Of a DNA stretch of 64,000 nucleotides, positions 49,297 through 57,661 are shown piece after piece (the stretch's first letter is position 1; each line of letters starts with the position of its first letter). Source of the stretch: UBA935 sp031556725. Lineage in GTDB: Bacteria > Bacillota > Clostridia > Lachnospirales > Lachnospiraceae. A program made the position numbers and the translations under genes. Location: assembly GCA_031556725.1 (NCBI GenBank), contig JAVBSL010000001.1:62001-126000 (forward strand). Reading direction: 5' to 3'. The notes below the pieces were generated by a model. The model had not been told where the DNA came from. It made no database searches and saw only the letters and a program-made list of their open reading frames with translations.

Positions 49297-49325
49297 TTGA
49301 AAAAGGCTCGAAGAGGCAGTATAAT
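49297..49325 (+). promoter_or_regulatory. Sigma-A promoter of the lacI-type gene
   Basis: TTGAAA (49297-49302) and TATAAT (49320-49325) with a 17-bp spacer. The -10 is followed at once by the inverted repeat at 49324-49353. Confidence 0.8.
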
Positions 49326-49353
49326 TAGTTTAGTAAAATTTATATAAACTAAT
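49324..49353. promoter_or_regulatory. Operator of the LacI-type regulator (autoregulatory)
   Basis: ATTAGTTTA (49324-49332) and TAAACTAAT (49345-49353) are perfect 9-bp inverted arms. TTTAGTAAA at 49329-49337 inside it recurs, in either orientation, at 50412-50420, 50434-50442 and 50561-50569. It overlaps the transcription start. Confidence 0.65.
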
Positions 49354-49368
49354 GAAAGAGGTGACTGA

Positions 49369-50337
49369 ATGATAGGAATAAAGGACATTGCCAGAGCAGC
49401 GGGAGTATCGACGTCAACTGTTTCAAACGTATTAAATAGAAAACAGAACATGAGCGAGGAAACAAAAAATCGTGTTTTGCAGCTATGTAAGGAGATGAAT
49501 TACCAGCCCGATATTATCGGCAAGAGCTTAAAGACGGGAACAAACCAAACAATTATGTTTAATTTCAGCGATTTTGACCGGCAATTTTATTTGAAGATCA
49601 TTCAGGGCATCAGCGATTATGCTTATGCAAAAGATTACGATTTGATTATTTGCACCAACAAAAGCTGCGGAAAATTCATGAGCAGAACCTTTACTTGCGG
49701 CTGTATTATGTTAGATGGTGCATGTACCGACGGAATGCTGATTAAGAAAGCAGCTGAACAATATCCGATCATTGTCTTGGACCGGCTGCTGGAGATGCCC
49801 TATATCAAAAGTCTGGTTGTCAACAACTATACCCCCCAACACGAGCTGGTGGAAGGACTTGTAAAAAGGGGATATCGAAAATATGCGTTCCTGGGAGGGC
49901 TGGAAAGCGAAGACAATAGAGAGCGGTTTCAAGCGTTTCTGGATGTTTTGGAGGAACACAGCATTCCTTTTCGGCGGGAGAATTATTTTGTGGGCGATTA
50001 TCGGGAGAAGAGCGGTTATCAGGCGGCAAGGCTGATTATGCTGACCGAGAATCTGCCCGATGTGCTGGTCTGTGCCAATGACAATATGGCGATTGGTGCA
50101 ATGAAAGCATTTCGTGAAAACGGGATACACATACCGGAGGATATCGCAGTCTGTGGTTTCGATGATACGGAGATGGCAAAAGTCATGGGACTGACCACCG
50201 TGGCCATTCCGAATTATGAACGCGGTTACCTGGCGGCCCAGTACTTAATTGAAAATATTGACGGAGTCGGCAATTATGATACATTTAAGATTGCTGCCAA
50301 AGTAAAATGGCGGGCATCAACAAGGATACTGATATAA
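49369..50337 (+). CDS. LacI family transcriptional regulator
   Basis: The 322-residue protein has the LacI HTH (IGIKDIARAAGVSTSTVSNVLNRKQNMSEETKNRV) and a periplasmic-binding-protein-like sensor domain (PIIVLDRLLEMPYIKSLVVNN, VCANDNMAIGAMKAF, DIAVCGFDDTEMAKVMGLTTVAI). It probably represses the downstream ABC-GH65-pgmB operon in the absence of its sugar, as shared TTTAGTAAA-type sites suggest. GAAAGAGGTGA precedes the ATG. A terminator (50359-50388) ends its transcript before the operon. Confidence 0.95.
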   Translation: MIGIKDIARAAGVSTSTVSNVLNRKQNMSEETKNRVLQLCKEMNYQPDIIGKSLKTGTNQTIMFNFSDFDRQFYLKIIQGISDYAYAKDYDLIICTNKSCGKFMSRTFTCGCIMLDGACTDGMLIKKAAEQYPIIVLDRLLEMPYIKSLVVNNYTPQHELVEGLVKRGYRKYAFLGGLESEDNRERFQAFLDVLEEHSIPFRRENYFVGDYREKSGYQAARLIMLTENLPDVLVCANDNMAIGAMKAFRENGIHIPEDIAVCGFDDTEMAKVMGLTTVAIPNYERGYLAAQYLIENIDGVGNYDTFKIAAKVKWRASTRILI

Positions 50338-50358
50338 TTGATATAGTCTAATGAAGAG

Positions 50359-50393
50359 GAGAGGTAAAAAGAAATTAATTTACCTCTCTTTTT
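50359..50393 (+). terminator. Intrinsic terminator of the lacI-type gene
   Basis: GAGAGGTAAA (50359-50368) and TTTACCTCTC (50379-50388) form a perfect 10-bp stem, followed by TTTTT. Confidence 0.9.
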
Positions 50394-50411
50394 ATTATAA
50401 TTTTGTTGCAA

Positions 50412-50442
50412 TTTAGTAAAATAGAAACGTTAATTTACTAAA
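50412..50442. promoter_or_regulatory. Pair of candidate LacI-type operator sites upstream of the sugar operon
   Basis: TTTAGTAAA (50412-50420) and its reverse complement TTTACTAAA (50434-50442) face each other 22 bp apart. They lie ~100 bp upstream of the -35 element and could loop with the site at 50561. Confidence 0.55.
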
Positions 50443-50518
50443 ATAACTGGAAAACATGTGAATATTACTGAAAAAATGCACATCAAATCGGTTAAAACAT
50501 GGAAAAAAAATAGCGATA

Positions 50519-50569
50519 TTGACATATTTATACGTGGAGCCTACAATAAGGGTACAACGATTTACTAAA
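50519..50569 (+). promoter_or_regulatory. Promoter and proximal operator of the sugar-uptake operon
   Basis: TTGACA (50519-50524) and TACAAT (50542-50547) have a 17-bp spacer. TTTACTAAA (50561-50569) lies ~14 bp after the -10, over the start of transcription, where a repressor would block initiation. Confidence 0.8.
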
Positions 50570-50608
50570 AAAGTTACAGGGTAACGTATAATGAAAGGAG
50601 AAATTATT

Positions 50609-51889
50609 ATGAAAAGAGTGAAGAGGTTTACAGCATTAACGCTGGCAGCAGTAGTAACAGTGAGTTTGTGTTTGACAGGATGCGGAAATAGCAGCAAACA
50701 GCAAAATACACAGGAGGATGCGGGCAGTACAACAGAAAGCAGCAAGACAACACCAAAGGGAAGCGGCAAGATTACCATCTTCCAGTCTAAGACGGAAATT
50801 ATGGATAAGCTGAATGCATTGGCAAAAGAGTATACCGATGAAACAGGTATCGAAGTTGAAGTTTGGGAGACAACGGGCGATAACTATTATTCAGATTTAA
50901 AGACCGGAATGTCTACAGGCGCAGGACCAACATTATTTTCCCTGCAGCCGGGAGCGGAATCCAAAGAGATGTTTGACTACCTTGAGGACGTAGGCGATTT
51001 GTCATTTGTGGATAAAATCGGAGCCGGTATGGCTGATGAGATAGATAAAAAGATCGTTGGAATTCCTTATACCGTAGAAGGATTTGGGTTGGTTTACAAT
51101 AGTAATTTGGTAAAACCGGATGAGATTGCAAGTATGGATAAACTGGTTTCTTTCCTGGAAAAAAGCAAAGCAGATGGAGTAAATGGTTTAGGACTTTCTC
51201 AGGAAGACTATTTCCTGATTGCCCACATTTTGAATGCACCGTTTGCCGTACAGGATAATCCGGAAGAATATTTCCAAAAGGTAATGAATGGCGAAGAGCG
51301 GATGGTGGATAATAAAGCATTCCAGGAATTTGGTACGATCATGGAAGCGATTCGGGCAAACGCAGCCAATCCGGTAGATACCACCTATGATAATAACTGC
51401 GGTTCTTTTGCAACCGAAAAGACAGCCATGATTCATCAGGGAAACTGGTGCTACTCCATGTTTGCAGACTTTGATGTGACATTTGATATGGGCATCGCAG
51501 CCGTTCCGGTTGCCGGCAACAATAAAATTTCGGTCAGCGTTCCGGCAGCATGGTATATCAATACTGACAAATCGGACGAAGAAAAAGCATTGGCAAAAGA
51601 TTTCCTGAACTGGTTATACACAAGCACGACAGGTAAATTCTATTTGACAGAAGAATTTGGCTTTATTCCAACCGTAGCGGGAATGACTTCCGATAACCTG
51701 GATCCCATATCACAGTCCGTTTCTGATGCAGTAGTAGCCGGAAACACCATTCCCTGGGTAATGTCCAGCTGGCCGGCAGGTATTGTGACAACTGATTTGT
51801 CGCCGATTGCCAAAGAATTCTTTACCACGGATATGTCCGCTGATGACTTTTTGAACAAATTAAATGATGCATTTGTAGCAGCAAAATAA
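50609..51889 (+). CDS. ABC sugar transporter substrate-binding lipoprotein
   Basis: The 426-residue protein has a lipoprotein signal with lipobox LCLTGC (Cys ~23), a Ser/Thr/Gln-rich linker, and a family 1 extracellular solute-binding domain (KITIFQSKTEIMDKLNALAKEY, GIPYTVEGFGLVYNSNLV, TAMIHQGNWCYSMF, VSVPAAWYINTD). It would capture an oligosaccharide for the two permeases downstream. Since the operon encodes a GH65 phosphorylase, an alpha-linked disaccharide is the likely ligand. ATG 50609 follows AAAGGAG. No ATPase gene is in the operon, so a shared MsmK-type ATPase is probably used. Confidence 0.93.
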   Translation: MKRVKRFTALTLAAVVTVSLCLTGCGNSSKQQNTQEDAGSTTESSKTTPKGSGKITIFQSKTEIMDKLNALAKEYTDETGIEVEVWETTGDNYYSDLKTGMSTGAGPTLFSLQPGAESKEMFDYLEDVGDLSFVDKIGAGMADEIDKKIVGIPYTVEGFGLVYNSNLVKPDEIASMDKLVSFLEKSKADGVNGLGLSQEDYFLIAHILNAPFAVQDNPEEYFQKVMNGEERMVDNKAFQEFGTIMEAIRANAANPVDTTYDNNCGSFATEKTAMIHQGNWCYSMFADFDVTFDMGIAAVPVAGNNKISVSVPAAWYINTDKSDEEKALAKDFLNWLYTSTTGKFYLTEEFGFIPTVAGMTSDNLDPISQSVSDAVVAGNTIPWVMSSWPAGIVTTDLSPIAKEFFTTDMSADDFLNKLNDAFVAAK

Positions 51890-51956
51890 AAATGCGGCAA
51901 GCTTAATTATGTAGCAAGCGGTGTCGGAAATGACCCGAAATGAAGGAGGAAGAACT

Positions 51957-52802
51957 ATGAAAATCAAAAAAAGATGGTATGCGGTATTTACAATGCCCTT
52001 AATGCTGATATTTTTTATGGTCGTAGTCATACCATTTATCATTGGCATAGGATACTCATTCGTAGAGTGGGATGGATTTGCAAAACATCAGGCCACCTAT
52101 GTAGGCTTCCAAAATTACATACGGGTTTTTTCTGACACACGCTTTTTGTCTTCTGCACTGCGAACCACCCTATTTACGATTATTGCGGTGCTTAGTGTAA
52201 ACCTGTTTGGACTGATATTTGCTTTATTTGTAACAACCGAATTAAAAGTAAAAAATGTAGCAAGAACCATGCTGTTCATGCCCTATCTGATCGGCGGATT
52301 GATTCTGGGTTATATCTGGAAAGGGGTGTTTTCAGAGTTTTTCCTTTCCATTGGCTGGGGAAACTGGCTGACCGATCATACCAAAGCGATTGCGGCAATG
52401 ATTATCGTGACAACCTGGCAGTTAGCCGGCTATGTAATGATTGTGTATATTACGGGAATTATGGCGATCCCCGATGAAGTATTAGAGTCCGCCCAGGTGG
52501 ATGGGGCCAACTATTTTCAGACCCTGTTCCGCATCAAATTCCCCTTATTGATGCCATCCTTTACCATCTGTCTGTTTTTAGCATTGTCCAACTGCTTTAA
52601 GATTTATGATGTGAATATTTCACTGACCGGTGCCGGTCCAAACAACCAATCGGAGATGTTCTCCCTGAACATCTATAATGAAATATTCAGTCTCAGCAAC
52701 TTTGGCTACGGTCAGGCAAAAGCAATTTTATTCTTTCTGATTATTGCAGTAATTACGCTGGTCCAGGTATCGATAACCAAGAAGAAGGAGGTGTCAATGT
52801 GA
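51957..52802 (+). CDS. ABC sugar transporter permease 1 (MalF-type)
   Basis: The 281-residue protein has six TM segments and the binding-protein-dependent inner-membrane signature with the EAA-type loop (PDEVLESAQVDGANYFQTLFRIKFPLLMPS). The N-terminal MKIKKRWYAVFTMPLMLIFFMVVVIPF matches MalF/UgpA-type permeases. AAGGAGGAAG lies before ATG 51957; the frame opened earlier at 51921 without a site. It pairs with the next gene's product to form the translocation pore. Confidence 0.94.
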   Translation: MKIKKRWYAVFTMPLMLIFFMVVVIPFIIGIGYSFVEWDGFAKHQATYVGFQNYIRVFSDTRFLSSALRTTLFTIIAVLSVNLFGLIFALFVTTELKVKNVARTMLFMPYLIGGLILGYIWKGVFSEFFLSIGWGNWLTDHTKAIAAMIIVTTWQLAGYVMIVYITGIMAIPDEVLESAQVDGANYFQTLFRIKFPLLMPSFTICLFLALSNCFKIYDVNISLTGAGPNNQSEMFSLNIYNEIFSLSNFGYGQAKAILFFLIIAVITLVQVSITKKKEVSM

Positions 52803-53659
52803 TGTTTGGGAAATTTGCAAAATTAAAACAGGTAAAAGTGATTTTTAATATTTTGGCAGTCAGCATCTGCTGTGCTTATTTGTTTCCGATTTATCTGATT
52901 TTGACCAACTCCTTTAAAAGCCGTTCGGAAATGTTTGAGAGCATGGTGGCGCTGCCCCAGAAGCTTTCTTTGCAATATTATAACAGCGCACTGGGAAAAA
53001 TGAATTTTTTCATATCTTTACGTAATTCCCTGCTGCTGACAATTCTGTCAATTGCTTTTATTGTGGCACTGACATCCATGACGGCATGGATGTTTGCCCG
53101 CAGTGACAACAAACTCAGCAAGATTTTGTTTGGGATATTGATTGCAACCATGCTGATTCCGTTCCAAACCATAATGATGCCGCTGATGCAGGAAATGAAC
53201 TGGATCGGGAATAACCTTGGCATCAGAATGACGGATTCCGTACCGGGACTGATTTTTATGTATATTGGTTTCGGTGCCGGAATGGGGGTCTTTCTCTATC
53301 ATGGTTTTATCAGCTCCATTCCGTTGTCCTTAGAAGAAGCAGCAACCATTGACGGATGCAATTCCTGGCAGGTGTTCTGGAAAATTGTCTTTCCGGTTCT
53401 CAAACCAACCACCATGACAGTGATTATTCTGGATGTGATCTGGATTTGGAACGACTATTTGCTTCCATCGCTGACCTTGAAGTCAACGGCAAACCGGACT
53501 GTTCCGATTTCCGCAGCAAAGTTTTTCGGGCAGTATACCATCAGTTGGAACGAAGCAATGTCGGCACTTGTAGTAACGATTATACCGGTTGTGATTTTCT
53601 ACCTGGTATGTCAAAAATATATTGTCAAAGGCGTGGCAGCAGGCGCGGTGAAAGGATAA
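52799..53659 (+). CDS. ABC sugar transporter permease 2 (MalG-type)
   Basis: The ~286-residue protein has six TM segments and the EAA motif PLSLEEAATIDGCNSWQVFWKIVFPVLKP, with LPIYLILTNSFKSRSEMF near the start as in MalG/UgpE-type permeases. AAGGAGG (52785-52791) lies 7 nt from GTG 52799 and 10 nt from ATG 52802; either may be used. The gene overlaps the upstream permease stop, so translation is coupled. Confidence 0.94.
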   Translation: MMFGKFAKLKQVKVIFNILAVSICCAYLFPIYLILTNSFKSRSEMFESMVALPQKLSLQYYNSALGKMNFFISLRNSLLLTILSIAFIVALTSMTAWMFARSDNKLSKILFGILIATMLIPFQTIMMPLMQEMNWIGNNLGIRMTDSVPGLIFMYIGFGAGMGVFLYHGFISSIPLSLEEAATIDGCNSWQVFWKIVFPVLKPTTMTVIILDVIWIWNDYLLPSLTLKSTANRTVPISAAKFFGQYTISWNEAMSALVVTIIPVVIFYLVCQKYIVKGVAAGAVKG

Positions 53660-53666
53660 CGGCAAA

Positions 53667-55967
53667 ATGGCGGACAGAAAAATAATTAGCAAAGAAACAG
53701 AAGTTTCAGAAGCGGTCTATGGTTTGAACGAAACGCTGTTTCATAACGCCAATGGTTATATTGGCGTCAGAGGCTGCCTGGAAGAGGGGGTGCCGGAAGG
53801 TTTTGATACCATGCGGGGCATGTATATCAATGGATTCTACGATATTATCCCTATGAAGCAGGCCGAAAACCTCTGCAACTTTGTGGAAGAGAAACAGACC
53901 ATGCTCAATGTGGCGGATACACAGACCATTTATTTATATATCGGTGATGAAAAATTCACCATGACGGAAGGAACTGTCTTAAAACATCAGCGCACGCTGG
54001 ATATGGATGCAGGAATTACGATACGGGAAGTGATTTGGCGTTCCCCCAAAGGGAAGGAAGTGTCCATCTGCATCAAACGAATGACTTCCTTTGAACAGCT
54101 TTCCCTTTTTACAATGGAGTATCAGGTGACATCGCTTAATTTTGACGGGAAAATAACCTGGGAATCATATCATATTTCTGATGTTACCAATTACTCCAAT
54201 GCCAACGATCCGCGCTTGGCGGCAGAAAGTGAAAAATATTTGGAGTCCCAGGTGCTTTCGGCTGAGTCCGGTAAGAGTCTGTCGGTGAGCTGGACGGTGA
54301 AAAGCGGCCTGACCATGTGTGCTGCGGTGTCGCACCGGGTTCGTGGCGAGGTACTGGTTGAAAATACGGTGCAGCAGGAGGGGACAACAGTTGTTTATCA
54401 GGTGTCGGTGAATGTTCAAAAGGACCAGGCCGTAACCTTGGGAAAATACACGGTATTTACTGATTCGGTTCATAGTGACAACCCGCCGGAAGATGCGAAA
54501 GCACAAATGCAGGCAGCATGGGATCAGGGATTGGATTATTTTTATCAAAAGCAGCGAGCCTATTTGAAACATTTCTGGCATCATTCGGAAATGGAAATCA
54601 TTGGTGATGCCGGGATGAATCAGGCGGTCAGTTTTAATATGTATCAGCTGCTGCAATCGGCGGCCAGGAACAGTAACTGTAATATTGCCGCCAAGGGACT
54701 TAGCGGCGAAGGCTATGAGGGACATTATTTCTGGGATACGGAAATGTTCATGATTCCCTTTTTTACCCTGACCAATCCGGAACTGGCCAAAATGCTGTTA
54801 ACTTATCGCTATGACAGTCTGGATGCAGCCAGAAAAAATGCCAGGCTGCTGGGACATCAAAAGGGTGCGTTGTACCCATGGCGGACCATTACCGGTGAGG
54901 AATGTTCCGGCTACTTCCCCTCAGGGACAGCCCAGTATCACATTGATGGTGACATTGCCTATGCCCTGGTGCAGTATTGCCTGACCACCGGTGATTATGA
55001 ATTTATAAAAGAAAAAGGGGGGGAAATTATCATTGAAACGGCAAGACTTTGGCTGGATGTAGGGAATTACAGCGATGGAAGGTTTGTGATCAATGACGTG
55101 ACCGGACCGGACGAGTATACCTGTATGGTGAATAACAATTATTACACCAATTGCTGTGCCAAATATAATCTGAATTGGGCAGTAACGGCCTATGAATTGT
55201 TAAAAGAAAAGAACGAAATTGCTCCCCTGGTTCAAAAAATCGGTATTACCGAGGAGGAAATCCTGCAGATGAAACAGGCGGCTGCAGCAATGTATCTGCC
55301 TTATGATGAAAAGCAGAAAATAAATCCTCAGGATGATTCTTTCTTAAGCAAGCCGGTGTGGAATTTGAAAGAAACACCAGCGGATAAGTTTCCGCTATTG
55401 CTGCATTTTCATCCTCTGCATTTATATCGCTATCAAGTGTGCAAGCAGGCGGATACGGTTTTGGCCTATTTCCTTTTTGAGGATGAGCAATCACCGGAAG
55501 TGATGAAACGCAGTTATGAATACTATGAAAAAATAACCACCCATGATTCCTCATTATCCACCTGTGTGTTCAGTATTGTGGCATCCAGATTGGGAATGGA
55601 GGAAAAAGCATATGAGTATTTTGGCGATTCGGCCAAGCTGGATTTGGAAAATACTCATAACAACACCAAAGATGGAATACATACGGCTAACATGGGGGGC
55701 TGCTATATGGCAATCGTCAATGGATTTGCCGGATTGCGGATTAATCAGGATGGCGCTGCACTGGCACCGTTTTTGCCTCAGGCATGGGAAGGCTATCGCT
55801 TTAAATTCCGCTACCGTGGAAATTTAATCCAGGTGATAGTGGCAGACCGGCAGGTAACAGTTCGGCTGGAAGAGGGCGGCAGCTTGGAAATAGCTGTTTA
55901 TGGGGAAAAATACTTGCTGCAGCCAGGAGAGGCGGTGACATTAGATGTTAAAAGCAGTGATATTTGA
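53667..55967 (+). CDS. GH65 family disaccharide phosphorylase
   Basis: The 766-residue protein has the GH65 layout: N-terminal beta-sandwich domain (to ~270), an (alpha/alpha)6 barrel with the general acid Glu in NDVTGPDEYTCMVNNNYYTN (~483), and a C-terminal beta domain. KGLSGEGYEGHYFWDTEMF is the phosphate/sugar-binding loop region. GH65 phosphorylases split alpha-linked glucosides (maltose, trehalose, kojibiose, nigerose and others) with phosphate to beta-glucose-1-phosphate. Specificity is not fixed by these motifs. The downstream pgmB overlaps by 23 nt, completing the route to glucose-6-phosphate. Confidence 0.93.
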   Translation: MADRKIISKETEVSEAVYGLNETLFHNANGYIGVRGCLEEGVPEGFDTMRGMYINGFYDIIPMKQAENLCNFVEEKQTMLNVADTQTIYLYIGDEKFTMTEGTVLKHQRTLDMDAGITIREVIWRSPKGKEVSICIKRMTSFEQLSLFTMEYQVTSLNFDGKITWESYHISDVTNYSNANDPRLAAESEKYLESQVLSAESGKSLSVSWTVKSGLTMCAAVSHRVRGEVLVENTVQQEGTTVVYQVSVNVQKDQAVTLGKYTVFTDSVHSDNPPEDAKAQMQAAWDQGLDYFYQKQRAYLKHFWHHSEMEIIGDAGMNQAVSFNMYQLLQSAARNSNCNIAAKGLSGEGYEGHYFWDTEMFMIPFFTLTNPELAKMLLTYRYDSLDAARKNARLLGHQKGALYPWRTITGEECSGYFPSGTAQYHIDGDIAYALVQYCLTTGDYEFIKEKGGEIIIETARLWLDVGNYSDGRFVINDVTGPDEYTCMVNNNYYTNCCAKYNLNWAVTAYELLKEKNEIAPLVQKIGITEEEILQMKQAAAAMYLPYDEKQKINPQDDSFLSKPVWNLKETPADKFPLLLHFHPLHLYRYQVCKQADTVLAYFLFEDEQSPEVMKRSYEYYEKITTHDSSLSTCVFSIVASRLGMEEKAYEYFGDSAKLDLENTHNNTKDGIHTANMGGCYMAIVNGFAGLRINQDGAALAPFLPQAWEGYRFKFRYRGNLIQVIVADRQVTVRLEEGGSLEIAVYGEKYLLQPGEAVTLDVKSSDI

Positions 55968-56598
55968 TCTGGATGGTGTGATTACCGACTCCGCGGTATA
56001 CCATTTTCAGGCTTGGAAAAGGATTGCCGACCGTTTGGAAATTCCCTTTGATGAGACCTATAATGAGAAGTTAAAAGGTGTTTCCCGGATGGAATCCTTA
56101 AATCTGATTTTGGATAACGGCAAGGGCCGCGACCATTATAGCCAGGCAGAGAAGGAACAGCTGGCGGCAGAGAAGAACGAACTGTATAAAGAACTGATTA
56201 AGCAGATAACACCGGAAGACATGTTGCCGGGAATCAAAGAAATTTTGCAGGAACTGAAAGCGGCCGGAATTCGTACAGGTCTGGCATCGGTGAGCAAGAA
56301 TGCCGATTTTATTATCAATCAGCTTCAGGCAGCAAAATACTTTGATTATATTGCCGATGCAGCGAAGGTGGAGCGAAGCAAGCCATATCCGGATATCTTT
56401 TTAGATTGTATCGAGCATCTTGGTTTTGAAGCAGCAGAGTGTGTGGGCATTGAAGATGCCGAGGCGGGAGTTGAAGCCATCCATCGTGCGGGCATGCTGG
56501 CGGTGGGCGTGGGATCACCGGAGCAGATGCAGGCGGCCGATATTCAACTGGACGGAACTAAGGGACTGACCTTAGAACTGTTAAGAACGCTGGTTTAG
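55945..56598 (+). CDS. pgmB: Beta-phosphoglucomutase
   Basis: The 217-residue HAD enzyme starts MLKAVIFDLDGVITDSAVYHFQAWKRIA with nucleophile D8 and acid/base D10, has a helical cap (GVSRMESLNLILDNG), GLASVSKNADFIINQLQA (motif II), SKPYPDIFLDCIEHLG (motif III) and GIEDAEAGVEAIHRAGM (motif IV). These match beta-phosphoglucomutases, which convert beta-glucose-1-phosphate to glucose-6-phosphate. The neighbouring GH65 phosphorylase produces precisely this substrate. The start codon lies inside the GH65 gene. A terminator follows at 56610-56658. Confidence 0.95.
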   Translation: MLKAVIFDLDGVITDSAVYHFQAWKRIADRLEIPFDETYNEKLKGVSRMESLNLILDNGKGRDHYSQAEKEQLAAEKNELYKELIKQITPEDMLPGIKEILQELKAAGIRTGLASVSKNADFIINQLQAAKYFDYIADAAKVERSKPYPDIFLDCIEHLGFEAAECVGIEDAEAGVEAIHRAGMLAVGVGSPEQMQAADIQLDGTKGLTLELLRTLV

Positions 56599-56609
56599 AA
56601 TCGGCAATA

Positions 56610-56658
56610 AAAATAGCATTCCATTCCCCATTTATATTGCGGGCTGGAATGCTATTTT
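56610..56658 (+). terminator. Intrinsic terminator of the sugar operon
   Basis: AAAATAGCATTCCA (56610-56623) and TGGAATGCTATTTT (56645-56658) form a perfect 14-bp stem with a 21-nt loop; the 3' arm ends in TTTT. The rest of the gap to 56793 holds two TGCATGAAAA copies and nothing else I recognise. Confidence 0.85.
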
Positions 56659-56793
56659 GGTGTGTAGTAAAGTTGTGCATGAAAAACGACAATCTATGCA
56701 TGAAAAGGAAATGGATATGTAAAATATGTTAAGTTATTTGTAGGAACAAAAATACAGGTTGATATTTCCTAAAATATCAGTGAGGAGGTAATA

Positions 56794-57630
56794 ATGTACA
56801 GTAAGAGAAGTTTAATTATTGTGGGTGTATGCTTTGTCGTATTAATGGTGGTTTTCGCATTTGCGGACCTGGGGATTTCCAAGGCAATCTTTAACATCGA
56901 ATCTCTCTATGGAAGGTTCTTTGAAGCATTCGGAGAGTTCCCGGCCACAGTGGTAGGGTCCTTGAGTCTGGGTATACTTTTGTTCAATCTTAAGTCAACC
57001 GGGGCAAAAGGGGTTATTTTCAAGATTTTATGCGGTGTGTTCCTGCTTTTTTCAGCCTTTATGGGCGGATTTATGCTGATGCATTATCTGGTAGAGGGGC
57101 TTAGCATTTGGAACATTATCATTTTCGTGGTATTGACAGTGTGTGCAGTTCTGGCCGGAATGAAAGTAAAAGGGCTGTCGCCGGAGCGTCGGGAAATGTT
57201 CCGCCGCGTGGCATGTGTAGGACTTTGGCTGTTTGTACTGGCAATGGTAGTTATTAATATCATTAAACCTATTTGGGGGCGGGTACGTTTCCGGGAAATG
57301 CAGGAACCATTTGATATGTTTACCGTATGGCTTGTCCCGCAATTTGGCCGATTCAGTGATTTCATTGACCCCAAATCATTTCCTTCCGGACATACGGGAA
57401 ATTCGGCAGTGGTGTTTATCATTACCCTGTTCCCCTTATTGTTTGATAAGTTAAAGGATAAAAAGGTTCTGCTCACGGTGGCGGCATTTGCCTGGACTTT
57501 TATGGTGGCCATCAGCCGGATTATTATGGGAGCGCATTTTGCCAGTGATGTTTTAATGGGCGGCGCAATTACTTTTGCATGTTTCCTGTTATTATGTAAA
57601 ATATGTAAGGTAGATTCCAGGGAAGTCTAA
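56794..57630 (+). CDS. PAP2 family phosphatase, membrane protein
   Basis: The 278-residue protein has about six TM segments and the acid phosphatase motifs: IIKPIWGRVRF (motif 1, Lys/Arg), FPSGHTGNSA (motif 2, catalytic His) and SRIIMGAHFASDVLMGG (motif 3, nucleophile His). PAP2 proteins dephosphorylate lipid phosphates such as undecaprenyl pyrophosphate or phosphatidate at the membrane. GTGAGGAGGT precedes the ATG. It lies between the sugar operon terminator and a GH3 gene 31 nt downstream, with which it may share a transcript. Confidence 0.92.
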   Translation: MYSKRSLIIVGVCFVVLMVVFAFADLGISKAIFNIESLYGRFFEAFGEFPATVVGSLSLGILLFNLKSTGAKGVIFKILCGVFLLFSAFMGGFMLMHYLVEGLSIWNIIIFVVLTVCAVLAGMKVKGLSPERREMFRRVACVGLWLFVLAMVVINIIKPIWGRVRFREMQEPFDMFTVWLVPQFGRFSDFIDPKSFPSGHTGNSAVVFIITLFPLLFDKLKDKKVLLTVAAFAWTFMVAISRIIMGAHFASDVLMGGAITFACFLLLCKICKVDSREV

Positions 57631-57661
57631 TTACATTTAAATCAGGTATGGAGGTGCCAAG

